Shown here: positions 15,562-26,034 of the stretch, piece after piece | How the letters are laid out: every line of letters starts with the position of its first letter | Position numbering within the stretch: the stretch's first letter is position 1 | Assembly: GCF_900100045.1 (NCBI RefSeq) | Contig: NZ_FNEA01000026.1 | Location: 1 to 61,814 of the forward strand | Length of the DNA: 61,814 bases | Direction of reading: 5' to 3' | From: Paracoccus denitrificans | Lineage (GTDB): Bacteria > Pseudomonadota > Alphaproteobacteria > Rhodobacterales > Rhodobacteraceae | Program-made: the position numbers and the translations under genes | The notes under the pieces: model-generated | Seen by the model: only the letters and a program-made list of their open reading frames with translations | The model's database searches: none | What the model was told of the DNA's origin: nothing

Positions 15562-16014
15562 ATGAACCTGGCAGTACTTCGCGATATCGGCTCCTCGCCG
15601 GTCGATGATGACATTGCGCGCATCGCCCGGACGACGCGCTGCATCGCCATCGTCGGCCTGTCGCCGAACGAGGCTCGACCATCCTGGGGCGTCGCCCGCT
15701 ACCTGAAATCCCAGGGCTACCGCATCATCCCGGTCAATCCGGGCCATGCGGGCGGCACCATCCTGGACGAACGGGTCTATCCCGACCTGCGTGCGCTTCC
15801 GCCCGATGCGGCGGTGGACATGGTGGACATCTTTCGCCGGGCCGAGGCCGTGCCCGCCATCGTCGAGCAGGCCATGGGGCACCTGCCCCGGCTGGGCACG
15901 ATCTGGATGCAGCTTGGCATCCGCCATGCCCATGCGGCCAGCCGTGCCCGCGCGCGCGGCCTGACGGTGATCGAGGATCGTTGCCCGAAGATCGAGTTCC
16001 CGCGCTTTCTTTGA
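15562..16014 (+). CDS. CoA-binding domain protein (YccU family)
   Basis: 150 residues, one Rossmann CoA_binding_2 domain: RCIAIVGLSPNEARPSWGVARYLKSQGYRIIPVNPGHAG at about 27-65, then VYPDLRALPPDAAVDMVDIFRRAEAVP, and the C-terminal LGIRHAHAASRARARGLTVIEDRCPKIE. Ligand binding is known for the family but the role is not. It is a single gene between two terminators. Confidence 0.88.
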   Translation: MNLAVLRDIGSSPVDDDIARIARTTRCIAIVGLSPNEARPSWGVARYLKSQGYRIIPVNPGHAGGTILDERVYPDLRALPPDAAVDMVDIFRRAEAVPAIVEQAMGHLPRLGTIWMQLGIRHAHAASRARARGLTVIEDRCPKIEFPRFL

Positions 16015-16031
16015 GCTGCGAAAGCCGCATG

Positions 16032-16068
16032 AAAAAGGCCCCGGTTCCATTCGGACCGGGGCCTTTTT
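16032..16068. terminator. Bidirectional Rho-independent terminator
   Basis: AAAAAGGCCCCGGT pairs with ACCGGGGCCTTTTT around a short loop, so it can end both the CoA-binding gene (plus) and prs (minus). Confidence 0.85.
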
Positions 16069-16081
16069 GCGGCAAGGGCGA

Positions 16082-17101
16082 TCAGACGCCCGAATAGAGC
16101 CCTTCGTAGATCGGACCCAGCGTGTCCACCTCGAACAGCGAGCTGACCGAAGTGCCGTTCCAGATGTTCAGGATCGCCTGCGCAAACATCGGCGCGGTCG
16201 GCACGATGCGGATGTTCGAGGCCGATTTCACCTTTTCGGTCGGCTCGATGGAATCGGTGATGACCAGCGATTTCATCACCGAGCCCTGCACCCGCTCGAC
16301 CGCCGGGCCGGACAGGACGCCATGGGTGATATAGGCGTGAACCTCGGTCGCGCCGTGCTCGGTCAGGACCTGCGCCGCCTTGCACAGCGTGCCGGCCGTG
16401 TCGCAGATGTCGTCGACGATGATGCAGGTCTTGCCGGTCACGTCGCCGATCACGGTCATCTCGGCCACCTCGCCCGGCTTCTCGCGGCGCTTGTCCACGA
16501 TGGCCAGCGGTGCGCCGATGCGCTGCGCCAGTTCGCGCGCCCGCGCCACGCCGCCCACGTCGGGCGAGATCACCATCAGGTCCGAGAGCCGCTCGCGGAA
16601 ATGATGCTTGATGTCCAGCGCAAAGACCGGCGCGGCATAGAGGTTGTCCACCGGAATGTCGAAAAAGCCCTGGATCTGCGCGGCATGCAGGTCCAGCGTC
16701 AGCACGCGGTCCACGCCCGCCTCGGTCAACAGGTTCGCCACCAGCTTGGCGCTGATCGGCGTGCGGGCCTTGGCGCGGCGGTCCTGCCGGGCATAGCCGA
16801 AATAGGGGATCACCGCCGTGATGCGCGCCGCCGACGAGCGCTTCAGCGCATCCGTCATGATCAGCAGTTCCATCAGGTTGTCATTGGCCGGGTTCGAGGT
16901 CGGCTGGATGATGAACATGTCCTCGCCGCGGACGTTCTCATAGACTTCGACGAAGATTTCCTGATCGTTGAAGCGCTCGACCCGCGCCTCGATGGGGGCG
17001 ACGTTCATCCCGCGATGCATCGACATGCGCCGGGCGATGGCATTGGCCAGAGGCCGGTTCGCATTCCCCGCGATAAGCTTCGGTTCGGTCATGGCCGGCA
17101 T
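16082..17101 (-). CDS. prs: Ribose-phosphate pyrophosphokinase (PRPP synthase)
   Basis: 339 residues. It makes PRPP from ribose 5-phosphate and ATP for nucleotide, histidine and tryptophan synthesis. Visible features are the N-terminal KLIAGNANRPLANAIARR, the flexible-loop region YFGYARQDRRAKARTPISAKLVANLL, the metal-binding DLHAAQIQGFFDIPVDNLYA and the PRPP loop VDDICDTAGTL. The frame continues far upstream, but AGGGA 7 nt before the ATG at 17101 fixes the start (17092 is the alternative). It is a single gene convergent with the CoA-binding gene. Confidence 0.95.
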   Translation of the reverse strand: MPAMTEPKLIAGNANRPLANAIARRMSMHRGMNVAPIEARVERFNDQEIFVEVYENVRGEDMFIIQPTSNPANDNLMELLIMTDALKRSSAARITAVIPYFGYARQDRRAKARTPISAKLVANLLTEAGVDRVLTLDLHAAQIQGFFDIPVDNLYAAPVFALDIKHHFRERLSDLMVISPDVGGVARARELAQRIGAPLAIVDKRREKPGEVAEMTVIGDVTGKTCIIVDDICDTAGTLCKAAQVLTEHGATEVHAYITHGVLSGPAVERVQGSVMKSLVITDSIEPTEKVKSASNIRIVPTAPMFAQAILNIWNGTSVSSLFEVDTLGPIYEGLYSGV

Positions 17102-17182
17102 GGGCTTTCCCTGTCTGGATTCGTGCGATTGCACCCCGCTTAGCACCGGGCTAGCTTGCCCGCAAACCCCGGAGGCACACTG

Positions 17183-17782
17183 ATGGCGCATATCGACTAT
17201 TACTTCGGCACACCCAGCCCCTGGAGCTATCTCGCCGGCAACCGGCTGGAGGAGATCGCGGGCCGGCACGGCGCGACGATCACCTACAAGCCCGTCGATC
17301 TGCTGCAGCTTTTCGACCGCACCGGCGGCGTCCGCCCCGCGAACCGCCACCCGTCGCGCATGGAATACCGCGCCCAGGAGTTGCAACGCTGGTCCCGGCA
17401 TCTGGGCATGACGCTGAACCCGAAGCCTGCCTTCTGGCCGGTGAACCCCGCGCCCTCGTCCTATGCCATCATCGCCGCGCAAGAGGCGGGCGGCGGCAAC
17501 CTGCCCGGCCTCGTGCAGGGCTTTCTGCGCGCCGTCTGGGCCGAGGATGCGGACATCGCCGATGATGCGGTGATCCGTGAGAAGCTGGCGGCTGCGGGCT
17601 TCGACCCCGACCTGGCCGACAAGGGCCTGTTCGTCGGCGCCGAGACCTTCGGCCGCAATCTGGAGCAGGCGGTCGAGGCCGGGGTCTTCGGTGCGCCGTT
17701 CTATGTGGTGCGCGAGACCGGCGAGCGGTTCTGGGGCCAGGACCGGCTGGATTTCCTCGACCGCCACCTGGCAAGCCTGTGA
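17183..17782 (+). CDS. 2-hydroxychromene-2-carboxylate isomerase family protein (DsbA/GST-kappa fold)
   Basis: 199 residues from the ATG at 17183, with GGAGG upstream. HIDYYFGTPSPWSYLAGNRLEEIA is the standard N-terminus of the family, with the active-site Ser of SPWSYL in the thioredoxin-type position. The C-terminal part GVFGAPFYVVRETGERFWGQDRLDFLDRHL contains the cis-Pro loop GAPF. The natural substrate in non-naphthalene degraders is unknown. It overlaps the alpha/beta hydrolase gene (GTGA), so both probably act in one pathway. Confidence 0.88.
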   Translation: MAHIDYYFGTPSPWSYLAGNRLEEIAGRHGATITYKPVDLLQLFDRTGGVRPANRHPSRMEYRAQELQRWSRHLGMTLNPKPAFWPVNPAPSSYAIIAAQEAGGGNLPGLVQGFLRAVWAEDADIADDAVIREKLAAAGFDPDLADKGLFVGAETFGRNLEQAVEAGVFGAPFYVVRETGERFWGQDRLDFLDRHLASL

Positions 17783-18549
17783 GCGCGCTGCATCTGAGAC
17801 GCTGGCCGGGCAACGAGGACCGCCCGGCGCTGGCGCTGCATTGCATGATGGGCAACGGCGTCTATTGGGGGCCGATCGCCGAGACGCTGCGCGAGCGGGC
17901 GCGGATCAGCGCCCCCGACCTGCCCGGTCATGGGCAAAGCCCGGACTGGGAAGGCACAATGCCGGACTACCATACCTTTGTCACGCGCGAGGCCGCCGCG
18001 CTGATCGACCGGCCGCTGGACCTGATCGGCCACAGCATGGGCGCGACCGTGGCGCTGCGCATCGCCGTCGCCGCCCCCGAGGCCGTGCGCAGCCTGACCC
18101 TGATCGAGCCGGTGCTGTTCGCAGCGGCGCCCGAAGCCTTCAACGACGCGCTGCTGGACGATGTCGCGGCCCGTCTCGCCGCCGGAGAGGATGCCGAGGC
18201 GGCCCGCGCCTTCCTTGGCGTCTGGGGCGGGCTCGACTGGGATTCGCAAACGCCGTCCGGCAAGGCGCGGCTGGCGCGGCAGATCCATCTGGTCCAGGCC
18301 AGCAACGATGCGCTGCGCCGGGATACCGCCAATATCCTGCGGCCGGACGGGCTTGAAGCCATCGACGCGCCGGTGCTGATCGTCATGGGCGAGGATTCGC
18401 CCCCCGTCATTCCGGCGATTGCCGATGCGCTGGCGGCACGGCTGCCCGATGTCGGACGCGCCCGCGTTCCCGGTGCGGGCCACATGCTGCCGATCACCCA
18501 CCCCCGGCAGGTGGCCGAATTGATCGGGCTGAACCTGGACCGCGCCTGA
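17779..18549 (+). CDS. Alpha/beta hydrolase
   Basis: 256 residues from a GTG overlapping the previous stop. The nucleophile elbow GHSMGA is near 84-89 (LIGHSMGATVALRIAV), the acid is probably the Asp in VLIVMGEDSPP and the His is in GAGHMLPITHP near the C-terminus. The oxyanion-hole region ALHCMMGNGVYWGPI replaces the usual HG. The substrate is unknown; translational coupling with the isomerase gene suggests a joint role. Confidence 0.88.
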   Translation: MSALHLRRWPGNEDRPALALHCMMGNGVYWGPIAETLRERARISAPDLPGHGQSPDWEGTMPDYHTFVTREAAALIDRPLDLIGHSMGATVALRIAVAAPEAVRSLTLIEPVLFAAAPEAFNDALLDDVAARLAAGEDAEAARAFLGVWGGLDWDSQTPSGKARLARQIHLVQASNDALRRDTANILRPDGLEAIDAPVLIVMGEDSPPVIPAIADALAARLPDVGRARVPGAGHMLPITHPRQVAELIGLNLDRA

Positions 18550-18554
18550 GCGGA

Positions 18555-18938
18555 TCAATCCGGGTCCCAGTCATCCTCGTGCCGCAAGGGGCCGATCGCC
18601 ATCCAGCTGGCGCGCACCCGCGCGACGCGGGTATCGCCCCAGGTGCGGAATTGCAGATCGAACCCCTGTGGGGTGATGTTCACCGCCTGGATATCGGCCC
18701 GTTGATTGGCGTGCCGATCCAGGTCCCACATGCTCAGCGAAACATGGACCACCGGCGGCTCGACGAAACTTTCGTCGAATAGGATCGCCTGCGACTCGAC
18801 CCGGGGGCCCTGCCCGGTCCACATCGGCCCGCCATCCTCGAAGGCCGAAAACATCTCGGTCGAGCCACTGGCGACGCCGACCGCGAAATGTTCAAAACGT
18901 CGCAATTCACGCTCCTCCCGCGCATCACGAAATGCCAC
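18555..18938 (-). CDS. H-type lectin domain protein
   Basis: 127 residues. The block VHVSLSMWDLDRHANQRADIQAVNITPQGFDLQFRTWGDTRVARVRASWMAIG matches the H-type lectin domain, known from snail agglutinins and discoidin-like proteins for binding GalNAc-type sugars. No signal peptide is seen, so the protein should be cytoplasmic. The start is a GTG at 18938 without a strong binding site; an ATG at codon 29 is possible. Such genes recur next to housekeeping genes in Rhodobacterales with no known function. Confidence 0.8.
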   Translation of the reverse strand: MAFRDAREERELRRFEHFAVGVASGSTEMFSAFEDGGPMWTGQGPRVESQAILFDESFVEPPVVHVSLSMWDLDRHANQRADIQAVNITPQGFDLQFRTWGDTRVARVRASWMAIGPLRHEDDWDPD

Positions 18939-18952
18939 GACGGCGAATGAAT

Positions 18953-18977
18953 AAAGCCCCGGAAAAACCGGGGCTTT
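18953..18977. terminator. Terminator of the atp operon
   Basis: AAAGCCCCGG and CCGGGGCTTT flank a short A-rich loop. It stands 22 nt after the atpC stop on the minus strand and can work in both directions. Confidence 0.75.
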
Positions 18978-18999
18978 CTATCTTCTGGACAGATCCCGC

Positions 19000-19446
19000 C
19001 TAATGCGGGAAATTCGCATGGTTCGGATCGAGCCCGATATGCGTGCCAAGCGCCTCCATGTCGGCCAGCAGCTTGACCGCGGCGGCGACCAGCTCCTCTC
19101 CGGCGGATTCGCGCTCCTTGGCGGCTTCGACGCGACGACGGGCCTGGGCCATCATCTCGTTGAAGACCTCTTGCGTCATCTCGGCGCGGGGATGTCCGCG
19201 TTCGGCCAGCAGGGTGACGGATTCGTTGTTGATCTCGGCGAAACCGCCGGTCACCGCGAATTCCGTCTCGGACCCGTCCCCAGCCACCACGGTCACCAGA
19301 CCGGGGCGCAGGTTGACGATGGCCGGCGCATGGCCGGGCATCGCCGTCAGGTCGCCATCGGCGCCGGGCAGGCGCACCTCGCGCACCGGGACGGAAACCA
19401 GGTTCCGTTCCGGCGAGACGAGGTCGAACTGCATCGTGTCGGCCAT
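19000..19446 (-). CDS. atpC: ATP synthase F1 epsilon subunit
   Basis: 148 residues, slightly longer than the usual 130-140. The beta-sandwich domain MQFDLVSPERNLVSVPVREVRLPGADGDLTAMPGHAPAIVNLRPGLV is unmistakable, followed by FAEINNESVTLLAERG and a helical C-terminal part that regulates rotation. It is the last gene of atpHAGDC, 9 nt after atpD. Confidence 0.96.
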   Translation of the reverse strand: MADTMQFDLVSPERNLVSVPVREVRLPGADGDLTAMPGHAPAIVNLRPGLVTVVAGDGSETEFAVTGGFAEINNESVTLLAERGHPRAEMTQEVFNEMMAQARRRVEAAKERESAGEELVAAAVKLLADMEALGTHIGLDPNHANFPH

Positions 19447-19455
19447 GTCGCCCCC

Positions 19456-20880
<1,425 letters not shown>

Positions 20881-20897
20881 GTCTCTACCTCTACGTG

Positions 20898-21770
20898 TCA
20901 GAGCGCCTCTGCGCCCGAGATGATTTCAATCAGTTCCTTGGTGATCGCGGCCTGACGTGAGCGGTTGTAGACCGTCGTCAGCCTGTCGATCATGTCGCCG
21001 GCGTTGCGCGTGGCGTTGTCCATGGCGGTCATCCGCGCGCCCTGCTCGGACGCCGCGTTCTCCAGCAGCGCCGCAAAGACCTGCGTCGCCACCGAGCGCG
21101 GCAGCAGGTCGTTCAGGATCGCGTTCTCGTCCGGTTCGTAGTCGTAGAGCGACGAGGCACCCGCCTCGCCTTCTTCGATCACGGCGGGGATCACCTGCCG
21201 CGCGGTCGGAACCTGGCTGATGACGGACTCGAAGCGGTTGTAGAACAGCGTCGCCACGTCGAACTCGCCGTTGTCGAACCGATCCAGGATCTCGTCCGCG
21301 ATGGCGCGCGCGTTGTCATAGCCGATGCGCTTCACTTCGCTCAGATCGACGTGATTGACGAAAAGGTCGCCATATTCGCGCTTGAGCTGCTCGCGGCCCT
21401 TCTTGCCCACGGTCAGGATCGACACCTGCTTGCCCTGTGCCTGCAGCTCTTGCAGGCGCAGGCGGGCGAGCTTGACGATGGACGAGTTGAACCCGCCCGC
21501 AAGCCCGCGCTCCGAAGTCATCACCACCAGCAGGTGGCGGCGGTCTTCGCCGGTCCCCGCCAGCAGCCGCGGCGCCATGTCCGAGCCCGCCGCCGCAGCG
21601 GTCAGCCCGGCCATGACAGCGGCCATCCGGTCGGCATAGGGACGCGCGGCTTCCGCCGCTTCCTGCGCACGGCGCAGTTTCGCGGCGGCGACCATCTGCA
21701 TCGCCTTGGTGATCTTGCGCGTGTTCTTGACGCTGCCGATCCGGTTCTTGAGGTCCTTGAGGCTGGGCAT
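20898..21770 (-). CDS. atpG: ATP synthase F1 gamma subunit
   Basis: 290 residues. The N-terminal helix MPSLKDLKNRIGSVKNTRKITKAMQMVAAAKLRRAQ and C-terminal helix QGARMTAMDNATRNAGDMIDRLTTVYNRSRQAAITKELIEIISGAEAL form the rotor coiled coil. SERGLAGGFNSSIVK is also conserved. 12 nt after atpA. Confidence 0.97.
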   Translation of the reverse strand: MPSLKDLKNRIGSVKNTRKITKAMQMVAAAKLRRAQEAAEAARPYADRMAAVMAGLTAAAAGSDMAPRLLAGTGEDRRHLLVVMTSERGLAGGFNSSIVKLARLRLQELQAQGKQVSILTVGKKGREQLKREYGDLFVNHVDLSEVKRIGYDNARAIADEILDRFDNGEFDVATLFYNRFESVISQVPTARQVIPAVIEEGEAGASSLYDYEPDENAILNDLLPRSVATQVFAALLENAASEQGARMTAMDNATRNAGDMIDRLTTVYNRSRQAAITKELIEIISGAEAL

Positions 21771-21782
21771 CTATCCCTCCCC

Positions 21783-23317
<1,535 letters not shown>

Positions 23318-23318
<1 letters not shown>

Positions 23319-23884
23319 TATCCGACCTCTTTCATAGCATTCTGGAGGGAGGCGAGCTTCGAGCGGATCGAACTGTCGATCATCTGCGAGCCCAGTTTGA
23401 CGATCATGCCGCCGATGAGGCTTTCATCGACGCGCGCGTTCAGTTTCACCGTCTTGCCCGATTTCGCGGCCAGCGTATCGGCAAGCCGGGCCTTCTGTTC
23501 GTCCGTCAGCGCCTGGGCGCTGACCACGTCGGCGGTGACTTCGCCCTTCGCATCCGCGATCAGGTTGCGCAGCTTGGCCACGAATTGCGGCAGCGTGAAC
23601 AGCCGGCGGTTGCGGGCCAGCAGGCGCAGGGTGTTGGCCAGCTCGGCCGACAGGCCCATGCGCTCGGACAGCGCGCCGACCGCGGCCTCTTGCTGCTGGC
23701 GGTCGTAAAGGGGCGAGAGGGTCAGGTCGCGCAGGTCCTGGCTGGCGTCATAGGCCGAGGCCAGATCGTCGATCTGGGAGGACAGGGCGTCGATGCCGCC
23801 CGAGTCCCTGACCAGATCGAACAGGGCCTGCGCGTAACGCCCGGCGATATCAGCGGAAATCGAAGCGGAATTGGCCACGGTCAT
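23318..23884 (-). CDS. atpH: ATP synthase F1 delta subunit
   Basis: 188 residues. It joins F1 to the peripheral stalk. SISADIAGRYAQALFDLVRDSG and the C-terminal NARVDESLIGGMIVKLGSQMIDSSIRSKLASLQNAMKEVG identify it. The start is ambiguous: the ATG at 23884 has GGAAGG directly adjacent, while a GTG two codons later (23878) has the same GGAAGG 6 nt away, which is better spacing. The frame runs open for over 1 kb upstream but that part is a shadow of the SAM methyltransferase gene region. Confidence 0.94.
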
Positions 23885-24192
23885 CCTTCCGGTTAGCGCA
23901 AGCTCCGCTGGCGGGCCGGCTGGCGGGCCGGTCTGTCGCGGAGCGCGGGTCAAGGGCGGGCCCTGGCATAATTCGGCTAGAGCCTTCCCGAAATCTGCGG
24001 CGTCTCTAGCAGGTGATTTTCCCTGCCGCAACCGCCTTGAACACGGAAAAATGAGCGTTTGCGACCCTTGGCCGAGGCCCGGCCGCAACCGATTGCGCAA
24101 ACACCTCGCCCGGCAGGCCGCTCGCGCGCGGAAAGATTTCGCCGCAGCCGCCCCACGCGAGGGGATTCGCCGCGGGCGACCGGCCTCGCGCC
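23885..24192. other. Intergenic stretch of 308 bases, probable atp promoter region
   Basis: No gene is seen. It must hold the promoter of the minus-strand atp operon; an A/T-rich AATTAT at about 23970 is the likeliest -10, but I could not fix a -35. A perfect 12-bp tandem duplication (CTGGCGGGCCGG twice, 23908-23931) lies in the leader close to the atpH start. Confidence 0.4.
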
Positions 24193-24975
24193 TCAGCCCG
24201 GATCGCGCGCCGTCCGCCCCGCGCCCTGCCCCGCCGGGCGCGGCCGGGCGATACCCTCCAGCACGTCGAGCGGGCTCGGCACGCTGACGCGCCGCCCCGG
24301 CCCGACCGGCGCCTGCACCTGCTTGCTGAACTCGGTCAGCACCACGCCGGCAACCAGCACCTGGCTGATGCGCAGCCCCGCGCGTTCCCACATCTGCGCG
24401 CTTTTCAGCCAGAACCGCCGATCCGAGGGCGGGATGTAGAGCGCTGCCCCCGTGCGCTCGGTCACGAAGCCCGCCGCGCGGGCCTGCACCTCCAACTGGC
24501 CTGCGGTATAGCTGCGGCCGAAGCCGAAGGGCGTGGTCTCGGATCGGGCCCAGAGCCCGGCCCGGTTCGGCACCATCACCAGCAGCCGCCCGCCCGGTCC
24601 CAGGACGCGCCACGCCTCGTCCATCAGCGCGGCCGGATGGTCCGCCGTCTCCAGTGCGTGCAGCAGCACCAGCCGGTCGACGCTGCCCGTATCCAGCGGC
24701 CAGGCCGTCTCTTCGCACAGGACCGAGCAATTCGGCAGCCCGGCCGGCCAGGCCATCACCCCCTGCGGCCCCGGCATCAGCGAGATCACCCGCCGCGCCC
24801 GCGTCAGCCAGGGCCGCAGCAGCGGCGCGGCAAATCCGTAGCCGGCAACGGTCATGCCCTGCGCCTGGTCGGGCGGCCATAGCCCGGTGAGCCGGTCGCG
24901 CAGCACGCGCTGCACCACCCGGCCAAGGGCGCGGGTATAATAGAATTTTCGCAGCTCGAATACGTCGTGATGCAT
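24193..24975 (-). CDS. Class I SAM-dependent methyltransferase
   Basis: 260 residues from an ATG at 24975 with GGGAGG upstream. The Methyltransf_11 pattern is visible: GMTVAGYGFAAPLLRPWL at the AdoMet site (degenerate GxGxG), DTGSVDRLVLLHALE, then MDEAWRVLGPGGRLLVMVPNRAGLWAR. The N-terminal MHHDVFELRKFYYTRALGRVVQRVLRD and its position divergent from gloB are typical for alphaproteobacteria. The substrate is not known. Confidence 0.85.
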   Translation of the reverse strand: MHHDVFELRKFYYTRALGRVVQRVLRDRLTGLWPPDQAQGMTVAGYGFAAPLLRPWLTRARRVISLMPGPQGVMAWPAGLPNCSVLCEETAWPLDTGSVDRLVLLHALETADHPAALMDEAWRVLGPGGRLLVMVPNRAGLWARSETTPFGFGRSYTAGQLEVQARAAGFVTERTGAALYIPPSDRRFWLKSAQMWERAGLRISQVLVAGVVLTEFSKQVQAPVGPGRRVSVPSPLDVLEGIARPRPAGQGAGRTARDPG

Positions 24976-25026
24976 TGCGCCTCCCGCCTCGCAAGGCCAG
25001 ACTGCGGCAAAGAAAGGAATTTGCCA

Positions 25027-25773
25027 ATGCCGCTGGAACTCGTTCCCGTCCGCTGCCTGACCGACAACTATGCCTGGCTCCTGCACGGGAACGGACGGAC
25101 CGCGCTGGTCGATGCGCCGGAAGCGGCACCCATCCTGGCAGAATTGGCCGCGCGCGGATGGTCGCTGGACCAGATCGCGCTGACCCATCACCACGCCGAC
25201 CATATCCAGGCCGTGCCCGAGTTGGTGGACAGGACCGGGGCCTGGGTCGTAGGCAATGCCGGCGACGCCACCCGGCTGCCGCCCCTGGACCAGCCCGTCC
25301 GCCCTGGCGAACGCTTCACCCTTTGCGGAGAGGACGCCGAGGTCATCGACGTGCCGGGCCACACCATCGGCCATGTCGCCTTTCACCTGCCCGCCTCGGC
25401 CATGGTGTTCACCGCCGACAGCCTGATGGCGCTTGGCTGCGGCCGGCTGTTCGAGGGCGATGCCGACATGATGTGGGCCAGCCTCTCGCGCCTGAACGCC
25501 CTGCCTGCGGAAACGCTGGTTTGCTCGGGACATGATTATTGCCGCGGCAACGGCGCCTTCGCCCTGTCGGTGGAGCCCGGCAACGCCGCATTGCAGAAAC
25601 GACTGGCCGAGACGGCGGCGGGCCAACGCCCCTGCGCCCCCTCCACCCTGGCCGAGGAGCGGGTCACGAATCCCTTCCTGCGGGTCAGGGAGCTGGCGGA
25701 TTCCCTGGGCCTGCAGGGGGCTTCCGATGCCGCGGTCTTTGCCGAGCTTCGCGCCAGGAAGGATCGCTTCTGA
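25027..25773 (+). CDS. gloB: Hydroxyacylglutathione hydrolase (glyoxalase II)
   Basis: 248 residues. It cleaves S-lactoylglutathione in methylglyoxal detoxification. The metal site THHHADH is at 53-59; DVPGHTIGHVAFH, FTADSLMALGCGRLFEG and SGHDYCRGN (substrate and metal ligands) follow. The C-terminal domain VTNPFLRVRE binds glutathione. Start set by AAAGGA upstream. Divergent from the methyltransferase gene with only 51 nt between them, so both promoters overlap. Confidence 0.95.
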   Translation: MPLELVPVRCLTDNYAWLLHGNGRTALVDAPEAAPILAELAARGWSLDQIALTHHHADHIQAVPELVDRTGAWVVGNAGDATRLPPLDQPVRPGERFTLCGEDAEVIDVPGHTIGHVAFHLPASAMVFTADSLMALGCGRLFEGDADMMWASLSRLNALPAETLVCSGHDYCRGNGAFALSVEPGNAALQKRLAETAAGQRPCAPSTLAEERVTNPFLRVRELADSLGLQGASDAAVFAELRARKDRF

Positions 25774-26034
25774 CGTGTTTCCGCAACGCAGCAAGGAAAA
25801 TCGGCACGATGCGGCAGTCCATTTCGCAAGGGCCATTCCGCAAGGCCGCATGCTTGAAATCCGGCCGGCCTGCTATCACATCTGCCTCAACCGCGGAGAA
25901 TCCGCAGGCGTGGACGCAAATACCGCTTGAATTGCGCGCCAATCCACCAAATCTTAACTGTATCGTGACAGTCTGGTCAGGTGGACCGCTAAATCTGGCG
26001 GCCCATACCGCCAGCCGACTGACAGGAGCTTGAA

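Noticed and set aside
23885..25129. Long open frame upstream of atpH (to 25129) as an N-terminal extension
   Set aside because: It is a reverse-frame shadow of the SAM methyltransferase and GC-rich intergenic DNA; the delta family starts at 23884 or 23878.
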